Positions 47,503-60,753 are shown, counted from the stretch's first letter. The stretch is 64,000 nt of DNA from Symbiodinium natans (GCA_905221605.1 CAJNDS010002024.1:470763-534762); one strand, 5' to 3'. The notes: generated from the sequence alone by a model not told the origin. Program-made: numbers and translations.

Positions 47503-48833
47503 CGATGAAGCGATGAAGGGCTTGGTCTTGAGGGTGACTTTGTAGAGCTCAAGCTTCGAAGGGTCTAAGGTTTAGGGTTCAGGGTTTAGGGTTTAGGTTT
47601 TACAGAGAACAGATTTAAGAAGCTCGGCGCGCGGCCAGTGGAATTAGGTAGAAACAACCCCTATGTAGAAGGGTTCCGAACCGAACTCTAAGTGGTCACC
47701 TCTATAAATTATGTTCCTGTTGGGTTTTTTGTTTGGTAGAAGTCGGCCTCTAGTATTTAAGGAACCCAAAAAGGGACCATAACTTGGAGAAGTGGACATT
47801 CAAGGTCTGGGCTTTAGCCCCAAACACAAAGATGCTGAACTCAACTTCTGGAAACCCTCTCGGCAACCTAAGCCCTAAACCCTAAATCCTAAACCCTTAA
47901 TCTTTGAGAGTTTGGACCTGGGAGTTAAGAGGTCCAGGCCGGGCGCGGAGGGTGCCTGGTTGCATCCTAAACCCTAAACCCTAAACCCTATACAACACGC
48001 TAAAAAAAGGCTCAGGAAGACCTTTGAACCTTGAACTCTGAAAGGCCCAGGAACATAAAGGGTAAAGAAGATGTACTCTGACACCTGCAAATGTTGTCAC
48101 CGGGCTGCGAGTTGGGTGTTTCGGGATTTAGGGCTCAAGGGTGAACACTTAGTTGCTGAGTTCAAAAGACCCCCCAAAAAAAGTGCACACTTTCAGTTCC
48201 CAAGGGGTCTATAGTATCCCAAAAAGTGTTAAGTGTACTCACTCAGCTACCCTAAACCCTAAACTCTAACCCTAAACCCTAAACCCTAAACCCTAAACCC
48301 TCAGCTACTAGAGCAGGGCCAATCTGTTTAGGGCTGTGCGTCGGGGGTTTTACGCGCGCTTTGGAAGCCGACTTGGGAACTTGGGGGTGCTTTGTTGGTT
48401 CAAGGGCTCAAGGGTTGAGAGGGTTGGGGGTTTAGGGATAATCTGGCAAAAAACAATCCCTCAACCCCTAAACCCTAAACCCTAAACCCTAAACCCAATC
48501 TTATGGCCATATTGGGAGTATAGTAAGGGAAGCCCACAGACATACATCCTGAGGGATGCGAGTCTTCATCCCAAGAAGGCTTCCTCAGCCCTAAACCCTA
48601 AACTTTAAAACCCTAAAACCTAAACCCTAAACCCTAAACCCTAAACCCTAAACCCTGCCGGAACGGGTGCACAGCAGAGACCGAAGATCAAGGGCAACTG
48701 TACTCATGCCAACCACGTCCTAACATAGGACATCGGATTAGGGGGACCCTTAGGTATAGACTTCCTCTCAGTAAGGTCCCTGTTTAAGAGAGCCAGAAGA
48801 AGGTTCAGAAGGGCTTCTAGGGGTCCCCCATAT

Positions 48834-48966
48834 CCTACCCAGGATAACAGTAACCTAGGATTAAACAGGGCGCACTTGTTTTGCTTAAAAGGGCTTCATA
48901 AGGAACCTAACCCCTCCCCAAACAAACAAACAAAACATGAATAACGGTATTTCTGGGCATCGTAGC
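48834..48966. mobile_element. Hairpin element, family K
   Basis: CTACCCAGGATAACAGTAACC to ATTTCTGGGCATCGTAG with shared GCTTAAAAGGGCTT core. Confidence 0.7.
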
Positions 48967-49286
48967 AACCTTTCGTGCCACTCATCAGTCACTAGATCAC
49001 AGAAGTAAACTCTGAGCACTCGGCAAGGAAACTATCATGCGCATCATGGAAATCTGACAGGCGTCGTAGACAAGCAGGCACATGCGAGTGTATTAACAAT
49101 CCTAAGCCCTAAGCCCGAAACAAGACGGATTGAACCTAGGTAGCCTAGACCCGGAAAACTGTCAAGCCCCTAGACCCTAAAATGCTATAGTCGGATGCTC
49201 TCAGGTAGGGCTCACACGGTGAGGGCTGTGCTTAGGGTTTAGGGTTTAGGGTTTAGGGTTTAGGGTTTAGGGTGCTATAGGGTTTC

Positions 49287-49367
49287 GGGGCTTCTGGCGC
49301 CTCGAAGAACTGCTCGTCAACCCACTGAGTGTGTTCAGCGGTCCCTGAGCTTGGCATGCGGTTGAAG
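49287..49367 (-). CDS. Putative exon of unknown gene
   Basis: A unique island between heptamer arrays reads FNRMPSSGTAEHTQWVDEQF then FEAPEAPK on the minus strand, with natural composition. It could belong to the amino-terminal part of the channel or another gene upstream. Edges are approximate. Confidence 0.38.
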
Positions 49368-49762
49368 GTTTAGGGTTTAGGGTTTAGGGTTTAGGGTTTA
49401 GGGTTTCGGGTTTAGGGTTTCGGGTTTCGGGTTTGGGGTTTAGGGTTTGGGGTTTAGGGTTTGGGGTTTAGGGTTTGGCGCCTGGGCCTCTTTTGACAGT
49501 TTTGCGGCTCGGGGCTTCGCGTTGAGGATCTGCTGGCCAGGCAGATGTCTCGCTTCAGGGGCATCGCAGATGACTGGCCAACATTGCTCACGCACTGTCG
49601 CACGTCTTCCCCGAACCCTAGAACCTTCGCCCTAAACCCTAAACCCTAAACCCTAGAACCTTCGCCCTAAACCGCATGAAATCCGCCAGATGCCCTGTAG
49701 CTTGGCCCAAGAACTGGCACTCCGACCATACCCGCCTGGCCTTGAAAGGGAAAGGAGGTTTT

Positions 49763-49994
49763 GGTTAGGGTTTAGGGTTTAGGGTTTAGGGTTTAGGGTT
49801 TAGGGTTTAGGGTTTAGGGTTTAGGGTTTAGGGTTTAGGGTTTAGGGTTTAGGGTTTAGGGTTTAGGGTTTAGGGTTTAGGTTAGGGTTTAGGGTTTAGG
49901 GTTTAGGGTTTAGGGTTTAGGGTTTAGGGTTTAGGGTTTAGGGTTTAGGGTTTAGGGTTTAGGGTTTAGGGTTTAGGGTTTAGGGTTTAGGGGT
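49763..49994. repeat. Longest TTTAGGG array
   Basis: About 232 bp, perfect apart from one shortened unit near 49880. Confidence 0.96.
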
Positions 49995-50396
49995 GCAGAA
50001 CCTGTCATTCTGCAAGCATAAGAACCTAAGTGATGCAGGTCTTGTTTAGGGGTTAGGGTTTAGGGTTTAGGGTTTAGGGTTTAGGGTTGTCCTCGCACAA
50101 CTCGAGTTGTGGCGGATGAGGTGGATGCCTCCACAACTCTTCGCATCTAGGCATTTGAGTCTTGTGAGGAGGAGCCTTGGGGAAGGTCTCTAAGCTAAGC
50201 CCTAAACCCTAAACCCTAAACCCTAAACCCTAAACCCTTCTTCAGCCCAGCGGCCAAGGCCAAGGATGACATCGGCATTCTGGCCCATCCATTGGGTCAT
50301 CATGATCCTTTGCGTCCATGATCACTCAGGGACCTACAAGTTTAGGGTTTAGGGTTTAGGGTTTAGGGTTTAGGGTTTAGGGGTACTTCGGGGTAG

Positions 50397-50492
50397 TTCT
50401 CCAAAGTTGGGTCCCCTTTGTGGGTCCCTCATGTAGCCGTGGCACGGCACCCTTATACGAAGGACCCCAAAGGGGAACCTAATTCAGAGAAT
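50397..50492. mobile_element. Hairpin element, family I
   Basis: TTCTCCAAAGTTGGGTCCCC to GGGGAACCTAATTCAGAGAA; GTGCCG-type centre. Confidence 0.7.
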
Positions 50493-51117
50493 TGTCCATA
50501 GCCCTAAACCCTAAACCCTAAACCCTAAACTCTAAACCACCCTAAACCCATAGAGCGGCGGTAGGATGGCCCGTGTTCTCTTGATAGGCCTCTGGACAGT
50601 CGACTCTTGACTCGTCGAACACATGCGTCGTCGAAAACATGAAGCCTGAAAGCTTCAGAACAAAGCCCCTAAGCCCTCTAAACCCTTACAATACTGTGTG
50701 TCCCTTGCGAAATAACTTAATCCTTATGGTCCTCCCACCCCAACGCCCCAAAAAAAACTCGAGGAAGGATGACAGGGCCCAAACCCCGAACTCCCCGAAG
50801 TCTCAAGCCCTCGGCCCTAAAACCCTGTGAAGAACCCTAAACCCTAAACCCTAAACCCTAAACAAGCCCGGGCAGATGCGGATCAACAGCCAAGAGACAT
50901 GAAACCCAAGTTGATGATCACAACTAAGCCCATGTAGCCATCCAGCGGGCCCTTCACGAACTGCTTCCTGGGTTTGGGGTTTAGGGTTGAAGGTTTAAGG
51001 TTTAAGGTTCAAGGTTTAAGGCTTAAGGTTTCGAGGGCTTCTAACTTTTCGTGTTGACTTGGGCTGCAGGTACACCAGCAGAGCCGAAACCTTCGATGGC
51101 CGTGAGTCATATCTTTC

Positions 51118-51238
51118 CTGGAGGTTCATGGGTAGTTAGAAGTGGGGTTATCAGTAAGGTAACCAGAATAGTACTTCGCTATAACCTTATTTAGGGTACT
51201 TATAACCCTACTTCTAGCTAGCCATGAACTTTCAAGTT
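51118..51238. mobile_element. Hairpin element, family B
   Basis: CCTGGAGGTTCATGGGTAG to GCCATGAACTTTCAAG. Confidence 0.75.
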
Positions 51239-51734
51239 TAACTGCACATGGGTAGCTCGCCATATTCGGGTTATTTTTTGGGTCCCCTATACAGTACGGC
51301 ACCCTTAAAATGAGGCCCCGACAGAAGGACCCTCAAAGGGACCCTCATTTAGGGAACTTTCCTGCACGCTACAGCAGATGATGCGACTCCCAAAGACGAG
51401 CCGCATCATGAACCCTACCCTCGCCAGACGCTCGTCACACAGCTAAATCCCAAACCCTGAATCTCAAAACGACTACAAGTGGAGGTATTTCGGAGATCCA
51501 GGAGGAATCTCCCGTGCAACCAAAAAAGGGCGACAGAATCGGAGAGAAGGCTGGATATGCCCCAACCCTTTTTTGTGAAGCCGGGCTTCTCTCCTTGCAG
51601 CTAACCCTAAACCCTAAACCCTAAACCTAAACCCTAAACCCTAAACCCTAAACCCTAAACCGCCTGGAACCACCCAAGTTTTCTGCAGCCCTGAGGGCCA
51701 AACATCCCCAAAGTTTCGGACCAGATGCCTATTT

Positions 51735-51841
51735 TAGGGGAAACTTTTATACGAACAGTCCTGAATAGCGACTATGGTACGTACCCCTTATTAGAATCCC
51801 TATTAACGGGACTGTAAGTTGAAGGGGGAACGGCCCAAGGT
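51735..51841. mobile_element. Hairpin element, family C
   Basis: AACTTTTATACGAACAGTCC to GGGACTGTAAGTTGAAGGGG. Confidence 0.72.
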
Positions 51842-52901
51842 TTACTCTTTTTTTCGTTCTGTGCGTGTCGCGAGGGCTTTGGGGTTTGGCAAGCGCAGTT
51901 CTCACCCCAACCTTTGAGGTCGATAGAAGCATCCCTCATAATTAGCGCTAGACCAGACAGTATGCAGTCTGCCGTGATGAAACCTCGTACTTATCAGCCT
52001 ACTTGTTGCAAACAGTGAACTACCTTTTAGTGAGGCTTGTCGGAGCTAGTGAGGTTTGTCGGAGCAAGCGAGGTCTTGTTTGGGGAGAAACCTGACGGGA
52101 TTCATTCAAGTCTTGGACGCGCCTTGTTTGGGGGCACTAACCCCTAAACCCTTTTCCAAGAGACTGAACCCCTAAACCCTGAACCCTGAACGCTGAACTC
52201 TAAACCCTGAACCCTAAACCCTAAACCCTAAACCCCAGGAGGACGGGTTGAAGCCCTGGAGCTGTTGTAACCCTGATGGCCTTATAAGCCAAGATGCAAA
52301 GGTGGATCCGGCTCCCATCTTTCACTCATCACCTGCTCCAGTCATGGGCTTCCCTACTACCCCCTTGGTTTAGGGTTTAGGGTCTGCTGTGATAGGGCCT
52401 GGATGCTGTGAAGGCTAGGTTTCGGAACAAGCTCGAAAGCTTCGTGAGGTGAGAGTCAAAGGAATGGTAGGGGGGTCGGGGGGTCCCAGGCAGTTTCGGG
52501 GCGGGTCAGGCCAGCAGACCCAAGAGCAGGGGGTCAGGGGGGCCAAGGGTCTGGCCAGGAAAGGCAGCGGAGGGGGGGCAGTGGGGCAGAGCCGAGTTTT
52601 TGAGCAGCCGCCCTGCCAGAGCCGGCCTGAAGCTGCCTGGTCCCTGGGCACGCTGTGGCGAGGCCAAGGCCAGGCCAGACGAGCTTGGTTTGGGGTAATC
52701 AATGACTTTCATGAGGGACCAGAGGACGGTACGAGCTGTGGGAGGCGGGCGAACGACCTGGGTCGGCTTGCGCCATCGAGGTCGAGAGGCTTAGGCGCCG
52801 CCCCCCAATGTGGGGGGGCGGCCTGGGCCTCGAGTTTAGATCCCCCCCCTAGGTTCTCCCATAATTCAGGTTATTTAGCCCCAAAAAAGGTTATTGGGGG
52901 G

Positions 52902-52934
52902 TGGGGGGGGGGGGGGGGGGGGGGGGGGGGGTGG
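52902..52934. repeat. Poly(G) tract
   Basis: Almost uninterrupted G run; another of about 21 G lies at 4698-4718. Confidence 0.9.
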
Positions 52935-53638
52935 AGGAAGCCCATGATCAAGAAGCCGAAGCCCGAGCTCCCAAGTTGAACGTGCCTCAAAGAACTCGGC
53001 TTCCGCTGTATGCCGTACTTACAAGTAGGGTTTAGGGTTTAGGGTTTGGGGTTTGGGGTTTGGGGTTTGGGGTTTAGGGTTTTCGGGTTTCGGGTTTGGG
53101 GTTTCGGGTTTGGGGTCCTCTAAGCATCCCAAAGATGCCAAAAGTGAGTACAAAGTCCAGTATGGCAAGTAAGGCTCCGTATGTTCATCGGCCGAAGCCC
53201 TCAAGAATCTCGACACCCTGACCTCTGAAGCACACGAACCTGAAAGTCACAAAGACGAAGAAACCTACTAAAACACAAGCACAAGCAAGAGCCGCAAACC
53301 CTTAAAGCGGCCCAAAGCACTGCAACAAGGCTTGTTGCCCCCTGAGCCCTGAACTCTCTAAGGGTAAAGGGTTTAGGGTTTAGGGTTTAGGGTTTAGGGT
53401 TTAGGGGTAATTACATGGTCCTTCATACCCCCCCTTACTCTCTTTTAAAAAAGGTTCTGAAGGATGGGTCTGTACTCATAAACCATCCGGGCCCACCCTG
53501 GGAGCGAATCTCAGATAAGGGTGTAGTCTTAGAAGGGCCCCCTATATACCCGTCATACCCTGTACGACAAGGGGCCCATACTTCAGAACCCTTTTAAGGA
53601 AGGCAAGGGAACATATTCAGGACCACTATGTTCTGCAT

Positions 53639-53752
53639 AAAGGTTCATGGAGAATTACAATTACAAGTAGGGTTAGAAGTACCCGTCATGGGTTCTAATC
53701 ATAGGTACCCTACTTAAAGCCCTACTCATACCTATCCAGAAACCTCCAGGCA
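53639..53752. mobile_element. Hairpin element, family B, diverged
   Basis: AAGGTTCATGGAGAATTAC to CAGAAACCTCCAGG, with ACAAGTAGGG inside. Confidence 0.6.
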
Positions 53753-53887
53753 CTACCCTAGCAGACCCCCGTGTAGGGCTGCGCCTGAGTGCCCAAGAAG
53801 CGTGACTTTCGCTTCGACATCTTAGAGTTCGGCGTTGCCGCGGTGTTGGTAATCCTAGGTGCGATTCAGGGGGAGGCAGTTTTCAGC

Positions 53888-53956
53888 TCAGGATTGTCTA
53901 CGCAAAGCTGTCCTCAGCTGACAAATGCGCACGAGAGCACGCTTGACCTCCTCCGT
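53888..53956 (-). CDS. Putative terminal exon with stop codon, coiled-coil-like
   Basis: After a CCCAG acceptor, 22 codons read TEEVKRALVRICQLRTALRR then QS and a TGA. The helix-forming composition and clean acceptor support a last coding exon of an unidentified minus-strand gene. No upstream exon has been phase-matched. Confidence 0.38.
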   Translation of the reverse strand, partial: TEEVKRALVRICQLRTALRRQS

Positions 53957-54469
53957 CTGGGTTAAGGTGCACGCGTGGTGAGAGTCAGCCGGTCTGAGAT
54001 GATGTGTGAGCAATGCGATTCCCTTTGTGTTGGTGGGTTTCCAAGCGAGAGTATATTCGACTCGCATTGCTTGTTTGCTTCGCCTGGTTTTTTTTTGGGA
54101 GCTTTGAGGGCTCATTGGATTCTGCTCACCATTCTGGAGGTACAGGTGCTCCTGGCGCTATTCGGCCTTAAACCCTAGACCCTTTTCCAAGAGACGTCGC
54201 CCGCCTCGACTAAACCCTAAACCCTCAACCCAATGTTCTGGCAAGTGGTGCTGTACACATCTCAAACTCACCGGGGTCACGGCAGTGACTGGTGAGTTTT
54301 CCCAGCTGCCGCAAGCGAAAAGTGCTTTGAAGAAGTGTGCAAAGAAGTGGAGCGAAGTTACAAGATCCGAGGAACCCTACTTTGGAGTAGACCCTGGAAA
54401 AATATAGACTTCTGGGGTATCAGTAGCCATAATAGGAACCCAGAACCAAACATGTATCAAAGTAAAGTG

Positions 54470-54577
54470 GTAGCCCCGGAACCATATTCTAGTAAGGGCA
54501 CCCGTTTTTGGGGGGTTGGTTACTTTATAAGGGAACCTTGAACCACAAAGAGGGAGAAGGGTACCTCTGGGCTACCC
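54470..54577. mobile_element. Hairpin element, family D
   Basis: GGTAGCCCCGGAACC...GGTACCTCTGGGCTACC, about 108 bp; ends pair well. Confidence 0.75.
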
Positions 54578-54975
54578 CCCAAACCTTAAGCCCTAAACAG
54601 TCAACCCTAAACCCTAAACCCTAAACCCTAAACCCTAAACCCTAAACCCTAAACCCTAACCCTAAACCCTACCAAGCCCTGGGGGTTCATAAGCTTCGGC
54701 TGGATGGCTCATTGTCAATGGAGTCCGACTGCAGGCTTTGAAGGCTTGCAACAGTCTGGCCAGCAACGGCGGGGCGAGGGGCGATGGAGGTATAGGGTAT
54801 AATTAGGGTATAGGGTTTGGGGTTTAGGGTTCAGGGTTTAGGGTTTAGAGCTTGTGTCTTCGGGTGTCTGCTGTGAGTCGCGCTTCGAGAAGCTCATGGG
54901 TTTAACAAGGTCTAGGGTGGGACCGTTTCCAAGCGTTTGGTGTATTTGGGAGGTTGTGGCATTCGGGGGTTGACC

Positions 54976-55218
54976 TCATGTTATAGGTTTGGGCACCCTG
55001 GGGCCGAAACTATAAGGAAGATGCGGTACTGGAGACCCAGCGAGGGGCGCATCATGCAGATCATCCATTGTAGCTTTTAAAGCCATTCCTAGAATTCCAG
55101 CTGTTATGGACATAGGCAAAAAGAAGCATGGTTTTTGGTCTATCATTCTATCCCTGTACTCGAAGTGCACCACCTCAGACCGAGGGTGAAAGAAGACCAC
55201 TTGCTGAACCAACTTCAT
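54976..55218 (-). CDS. Putative coding fragment
   Basis: About 80 codons open on the minus strand, free of heptamer repeats, with HPRSEVVHFEYRDRMIDQKP and a hydrophobic SITAGILGMAL stretch. It may be one or two exons of an unidentified gene, since a possible GAG|GTGG donor lies inside. I do not recognise the family. Confidence 0.28.
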   Translation of the reverse strand: MKLVQQVVFFHPRSEVVHFEYRDRMIDQKPCFFLPMSITAGILGMALKATMDDLHDAPLAGSPVPHLPYSFGPRVPKPIT

Positions 55219-56439
55219 GCCTCGAACAACGCTCATTTCGTTTTTGAGATTCTGTGTGGGGTATCTAAACCCTAAACCCTAAACCCTAAACCCTAAACCC
55301 TAAACCCTAAACCCCCCTAAGGCCTTCAACCCCCCCAGAGGCCTTAAACCAAAAGTCGGATGTGAGCCCATGTAGTTTGGGGTATGCCTGGTAGCCCAGT
55401 GATCAGAATATGTAATGTCCTCTGTATGACCCCCACATACAACTACCCATGAACCTCCAAGTAGCCCCAAACCCTAAACCTTGAACCTTACACCTTAAAC
55501 TGCACACCTTGAACCCCATGAACCGCCAAGTAAACCCTAAGACCGCTCATGAAAGCAGCCCCATTGGTCAAGTTCCAAAGATACTTGGACACATCCGGTC
55601 GCTACGACAAACAAACCTCTCCCCAAACCCCCACCCATTCCCCACGCTGCGAGGGAAGACCCTAAACCCTGCCTTAACATGACCCTGAACCCTGACACTC
55701 TTGGCCCTGATCTTCAAAGGCGTCTCCCAGGGTTGGCATTTAATGTCCGTACCCGGGTACATATGCCCTGATGTACACCCTGCAACAAAGGGGTCTTTGC
55801 AGTGTTTGGGGTTTGGGATTTAGGGTTTGGCTTTTTTATTGTTTGGGGTCTTGCAGGTTTGGGGTTTTCAGAGTTTGAACCCTATCTCAGCCGCTCCCAC
55901 TCACTCTCAGCACTCTGGCAACGGTCCTCGTCGTCGTGCTGGTCATCTGCAGCTGGCGCTGGCGGCTTCTTCGTCTGCAACTGTGGCGAGAAGCACTTCG
56001 CAGCTGGGGCATCCTGAGACAAGTGGGCAGTGAGTAGGGAAATGGGCACTTTAAACCCTTTTTAAGACATTAGTTGGGGTACCGAATTCCCTACTTCCTT
56101 CAAGCACTCTTGCAGTTTCAGGATACGCAACGCTATCGCAACGCTGCCGGTTACATACGTCCACGTTACCCAAAGCCGAGCTGCGTATCTGGCCCAGAGG
56201 GGCGACTGCAAGTACGATTCTGGAATGAGATGCCCAGCAAATATACTATGAGTCCATGAGTGGACCCAGCCCAGGGGCCCAGCTACATGAATACACAAGC
56301 TACCGGCATGTCAAAAGTTAGGGCAATCCCGCACCGCAGATTCCGCTCGCATGCCCAGGCCACCAGGACAAGTCACAAGATCTGTGACAAGCGTTACAAT
56401 GACTGAAGCAATTTGAAACGGTTATGAACTTGGTCATGA

Positions 56440-56579
56440 TGATGGTACTGATGATGGTGACGATGGCAATGACGATGGTGACGATGGTGATGATGGTGAT
56501 GATGGTGATGATGATGGTGATGATAATGATGATAATGATGATAATGATGATAATGATGATAATGACGATAATGACGATA

Positions 56580-56611
<32 letters not shown>
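56440..56611. repeat. GAT/GGT trinucleotide array
   Basis: Imperfect (GATGGT) then (GATAAT) and perfect (GAT) units; its open frames (poly-Met/Ile, poly-His) are repeat artefacts. Confidence 0.93.
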
Positions 56612-57169
56612 ACAGCAGACAAAAACTCAACACATTATGCATTCACATGTACGTATATACACATGCATGTGCACCAACCCCGGCTTGAAGTCAAGTGCCC
56701 AGGGAGGGGAGTAGCACAGCTGTGCCCTGGTTCGCTCTAAAAGTCTTGCGCGCCGCCTCGTGTCTCAAAGTAGCTGGCGTCCACCATTACAGCAATCAGT
56801 ATGGACATGTTTGTCTCTTTCTATATACATAATATATATATATGTACACATGTGTGTCTGAATAGTATGTACAAGAAGAAAGTAAACAAACAGCTATGTA
56901 AATCACTAAAGCATACATCAGACAGAAATAAAGGCAACAAATAGACTATATTCACGCATATATACATATATGTATACATACATATATATATATATATGTG
57001 TGTGTGTGTGTATGTCTCTTTTGACTTCTATCCAAACCTGAATCCCAACACTCCGGTGTAAGGTGCTATCCCAAATCCCTCGGAAACCCATATTTCCTAG
57101 AAGCCTTAAATACCCCAAATCCTACAATCCTTTTAAACTTCACAATCTGCAGAGGCCTAAAACCCTGAA

Positions 57170-57282
57170 CCTTCCCTGATACTAACAGTCCTTCATTGGG
57201 ATTATAAGGGGGGGCGGGAGGGCGGGGGGGGGGGACTAGAATCCCAATTAAGGGCTGTTGGTATAAGGGGGAACATCCCAAC
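57170..57282. mobile_element. Hairpin element, family C, with G-run
   Basis: CCTGATACTAACAGTCCTTC to GGGCTGTTGGTATAAGGGGG; the loop carries G runs (57208-57235). Confidence 0.75.
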
Positions 57283-57436
57283 CTTTTTCACAAGGGACTC
57301 GACTGCTGCCCTTTCTGAACATCCCAACCTAAACCCTAAAATCCCTTCGAAAACCCTACTTGGAGGTGCAGGGGTAATTATAAGTAGGGTTATAAGTACC
57401 CCAAATAAGGTTCAAACTACAGTTGCCCGACTTACA

Positions 57437-57509
57437 ACCCTAAACCCTAAACCCTAAACCCTAAACCCTAAACCCTAAACCCTAAACCCTAAACCCTAAA
57501 CCCTAAACC
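57437..57509. repeat. CCCTAAA array
   Basis: About ten heptamers; faces the array at 57661-57737. Confidence 0.95.
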
Positions 57510-57660
57510 GCAAGTAGGCCCAGGGCTCCGGGACTTGGATCGCTGCTGGAACCGGCCGCCGTCGGGCCAGAAGCTCCATCTCCTCGCTATCCTGAGGGCC
57601 CGAAACCCTTGAGCCCTTGAACCCCTTGAACCCCTGGAACCCCTTGAACCCCTTAAACCC

Positions 57661-57737
57661 TTAGGGTTTAGGGTTTAGGGTTTAGGGTTTAGGGTTTAGG
57701 GTTTAGGGTTTAGGGTTTAGGGTTTAGGGTTTAGGGT
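57661..57737. repeat. TTTAGGG array
   Basis: About 11 heptamers in the opposite orientation to 57437-57509. Confidence 0.95.
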
Positions 57738-59743
57738 AGACCCTTAAACCCTCAAACCCAGCAACCCTTAAACCCTTAAACCTTTGAACCCTTGAGCCCT
57801 TAAACCCTGAAACCCTGAAACCCTGAAATTTAAACCCTTGTTTGTTTGAACCCAGCCTGGACTGTGACTTGAACCCTAAACCCCGAAACCCGAGGCCAGG
57901 CGTCATGGTTTCGGAATTTTAAGTCTGCTGGGGCGCAAACCCTAAACCAGCGCTGATGTGCCTGGACCCCTTGTGTTTAGGGTCGGCAGGGTGGACGCAC
58001 CAGGCAATTGGGGTTCTGGGGGTTGAAGGTCTCTGTGTTTAGGGGTGAATGCGCAAGGCTGCAAGAGACCTGGTTGCAAAAGGGGTCCGGATTTGGGGTT
58101 TAGGGTTTAGGGTGAGAAACCCTAAAACCTTAACGACTGGGACTGCTGCACTGCCTGCCCGGGACGACACCATGCCATTCAAGAGCGGGCAACGCGAACT
58201 CTGCCGCACTGATCACTCAGGAAGTGCGTCAAGGAAAGAATCGGGCATGATGCCCCCATGATGGTAGAGATGTTAAGCGAGCGAGGAGTCTGGGACAATT
58301 ATTCTTGAGCTAGGATTTGAGGGTTTAGGGGGCCGTTCTAAGTTAGGAACCCCCTTCTATCTTTTAAGGCCGTGTTTTTTCAGGGATTCCGTTGCAAAGA
58401 TGACACCTGCCAAGGGTACCACAATTAGATTCTATTGCTAAACCCTAGTCGCCTAAACTCCAAACTCCTACCCTCAACCCTAAATCCTAAACCCGAAACC
58501 CTAAACCCTGAACCCAGGCCAAAGGTGGCAACAAGCGGCAAGGCCAACTCCTTGTGGTGGTCTGCCCTGCGCGAAGCTTCGCGGATGCGGGACTTGGGAG
58601 GTTCATGGGTACTTATCACCCCGATGATAACCTCCTTGAGGGACTTAGGGGGCTTCTAACTGCAGCTATGATTGGGGATGCAAGTACCCTGAACCTCAAA
58701 GTAACTAGAAGAAGGGGGCAAACGATAGCCCATGGCTGTGTGTAGGGTACATATAGCTCTACCTATAACTGCCCATAAACCTTCAAGCTGGGGCACCAAC
58801 AGATTGTGACCGTGCATTTAGTTGCTAGGTGGCTCAGTGCCCTGCCCCAAGAGAGAAATCGAAGGCATGGCACGGTGAGTCTGCTCTTATGTTGAGACCC
58901 TAAACCCTAAACCCTAAACCCTAAACCCTAGACCTCTAGACCCCTAGACCCTAGCGTTGCGAACTTTCAGGCCCTCGAGGACGTTGAGGATCTTTGTTTG
59001 GATGTGTGTTGCAGGCGGCCCTTTGCTGTCATGCACAACCTGCAGCGTTGAGGGCTTTGGGGGATTGGGGTGTGTAGACAAACGGGGAGTTTCCGGAAAT
59101 AGGGGTACCTTCTTGGGGTCATTATTATAAGGGAATCCGACTCTTTGGGGTCTATATGTTGGGTCTAAACCCTTAACCCTAAACCCTTTTTGATAAAACC
59201 CTAAACCCCAAGCCCTTTTTGCTAGAACCCGAAACCCTAAACCCGAAACCCTTTTGCTAAAACCCTCAACCCTAAACCCTTTTTGCGAACACCCTAAACC
59301 CTAAACCCTAAACCCCAACAGCCGTCATCCTGACACGGCGCGCCTGCGCCACTCGCGCCGGCGGCTGCTGACTGAGGAGGTGCCGGATCACGGCCTCCTG
59401 CTGCCTCGGACAGGGCAGGTCTACACCCTCAAAGCAGTTCAAAACATCAAGCCTTAGGGGCGGTTTAGGGTTTAGGGTTTAGGGTTCAGGGTTCAGGGTT
59501 TAGGGTTCAGGGTTCAAGGTTTAGGGTTTAGGAACCCTTTGTTGTCTGGGGCAACTAAGCTTCAGGTGCCTGCCAGCTAAAAACCTCTTGTTTGCATCCA
59601 GGCCTCTCGAAGCATTCGGGGCATCAGCACCACAGTGTTTCGGGTTTAGGGCTTAGGGTTTAGGGTTTAGGGTGTGTGTGGTACAAGGCGAACTGCCAGC
59701 TCTTGGAACTGATGACTAGCCTAAAAGCCCAAAATCCCTAAAC

Positions 59744-59841
59744 TTGGGGATGCTTCCCCTTCTACTCACACTCCTGAATAGGGATTATAGCACCCCCTAT
59801 ATCCCTACTAAGGACTGTTAGCATAAGGGGGAACATCCCAA
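59744..59841. mobile_element. Hairpin element, family C, inserted in a heptamer array
   Basis: TTGGGGATGCTTCCCC to GGGGGAACATCCCAA, flanked on both sides by CCCTAAAC. Confidence 0.82.
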
Positions 59842-60753
59842 CCCTAAACCCTAAACCCCAAACCCCTAAACACCTAAACTCCTAAACCCCTAAACCCTAA
59901 CTCCTAAACCCCTAAACCCTAAACCCCTAAACCCTAACCACTAAACCCTAAACCCCTAAACCCTGAACCCTAACTCCTAAACCCCTAAAACCCCAAAAAA
60001 ACTTGCCTTGTGAGAAGACTCGGAGCCCTGGCTCTGTCTGGGGATCTGTTCAGGAAGTTTGAATTACCACAGGGTTCAGGGTTTAGGGTTTAGGGTTTAG
60101 GGCGTAATAATAAAGTGCAATAGCAAGTACCCTTGCTGCACTTGCTGTGGCAACCTTCCAGACAAGACAAGGGCACGCGAACTTCAGGTCCAGCGCGGTA
60201 ATGAGCCTTGAGAGACAGGAGTCCGGAGGTTTGATTCCGTGGGCCTTCTTCAGCTAGATCATACGGTCACCAGATGATCACATGGTTACCCCGCAACCCC
60301 GAGACCCTGAACCCTAAAATCCTACGCTGCAGCCACCTCACTAAGCTTCCAAGCTGCGGCTCGATTAGAAACCAAAGAAAATTCGACACTGAGTTCTCGC
60401 AACTTAGCATCTCAGTGTCCTGCGGGGACTTCGGGTATAGGTTGTGTAGCAACCAGAGACCTAACCCCTAAACACGAAGCCCTAAACCCTAACCCCTAAC
60501 CCCCCAAAATGGGTTCGGGGACGAATTCGGGCTGTACCATGGCTCATTCGCATCCCATGAAGCCCCTTCCTTGGGGAGGTTCTGAGGAGGACTGATTGTC
60601 GGAACCACTGGAAGACCCTGAGAAAGGTTGTGTGTCAGGGGGTGTAACGTGTCTACCTATGAACTTCCCGAAGTTTTCCGATTGAGAGCCAGCATTCGCA
60701 ACCCACCCTCCCCGAACCTCGGGATGACCCCCCTTTTTTTCTAACCGCTCCTT

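Larger units (their letters stand above)
45900..53880. other. Repeat-rich region without a resolved gene
   Basis: Contains the longest heptamer arrays, hairpins of families B, C, I and K, and a GC-rich stretch at 52440-52980 with a poly(G) tract. A few islands look coding (49287-49367, 49500-49615 minus), but nothing was assembled. Confidence 0.5.

Noticed and set aside
52449-52979. A 176-codon plus-strand frame
   Set aside because: GC-rich stretch running into poly(G); Gly/Arg-rich translation with no domain, probably chance.
56394-56714. Poly-His and poly-Met/Ile open frames
   Set aside because: Products of a GAT trinucleotide array.
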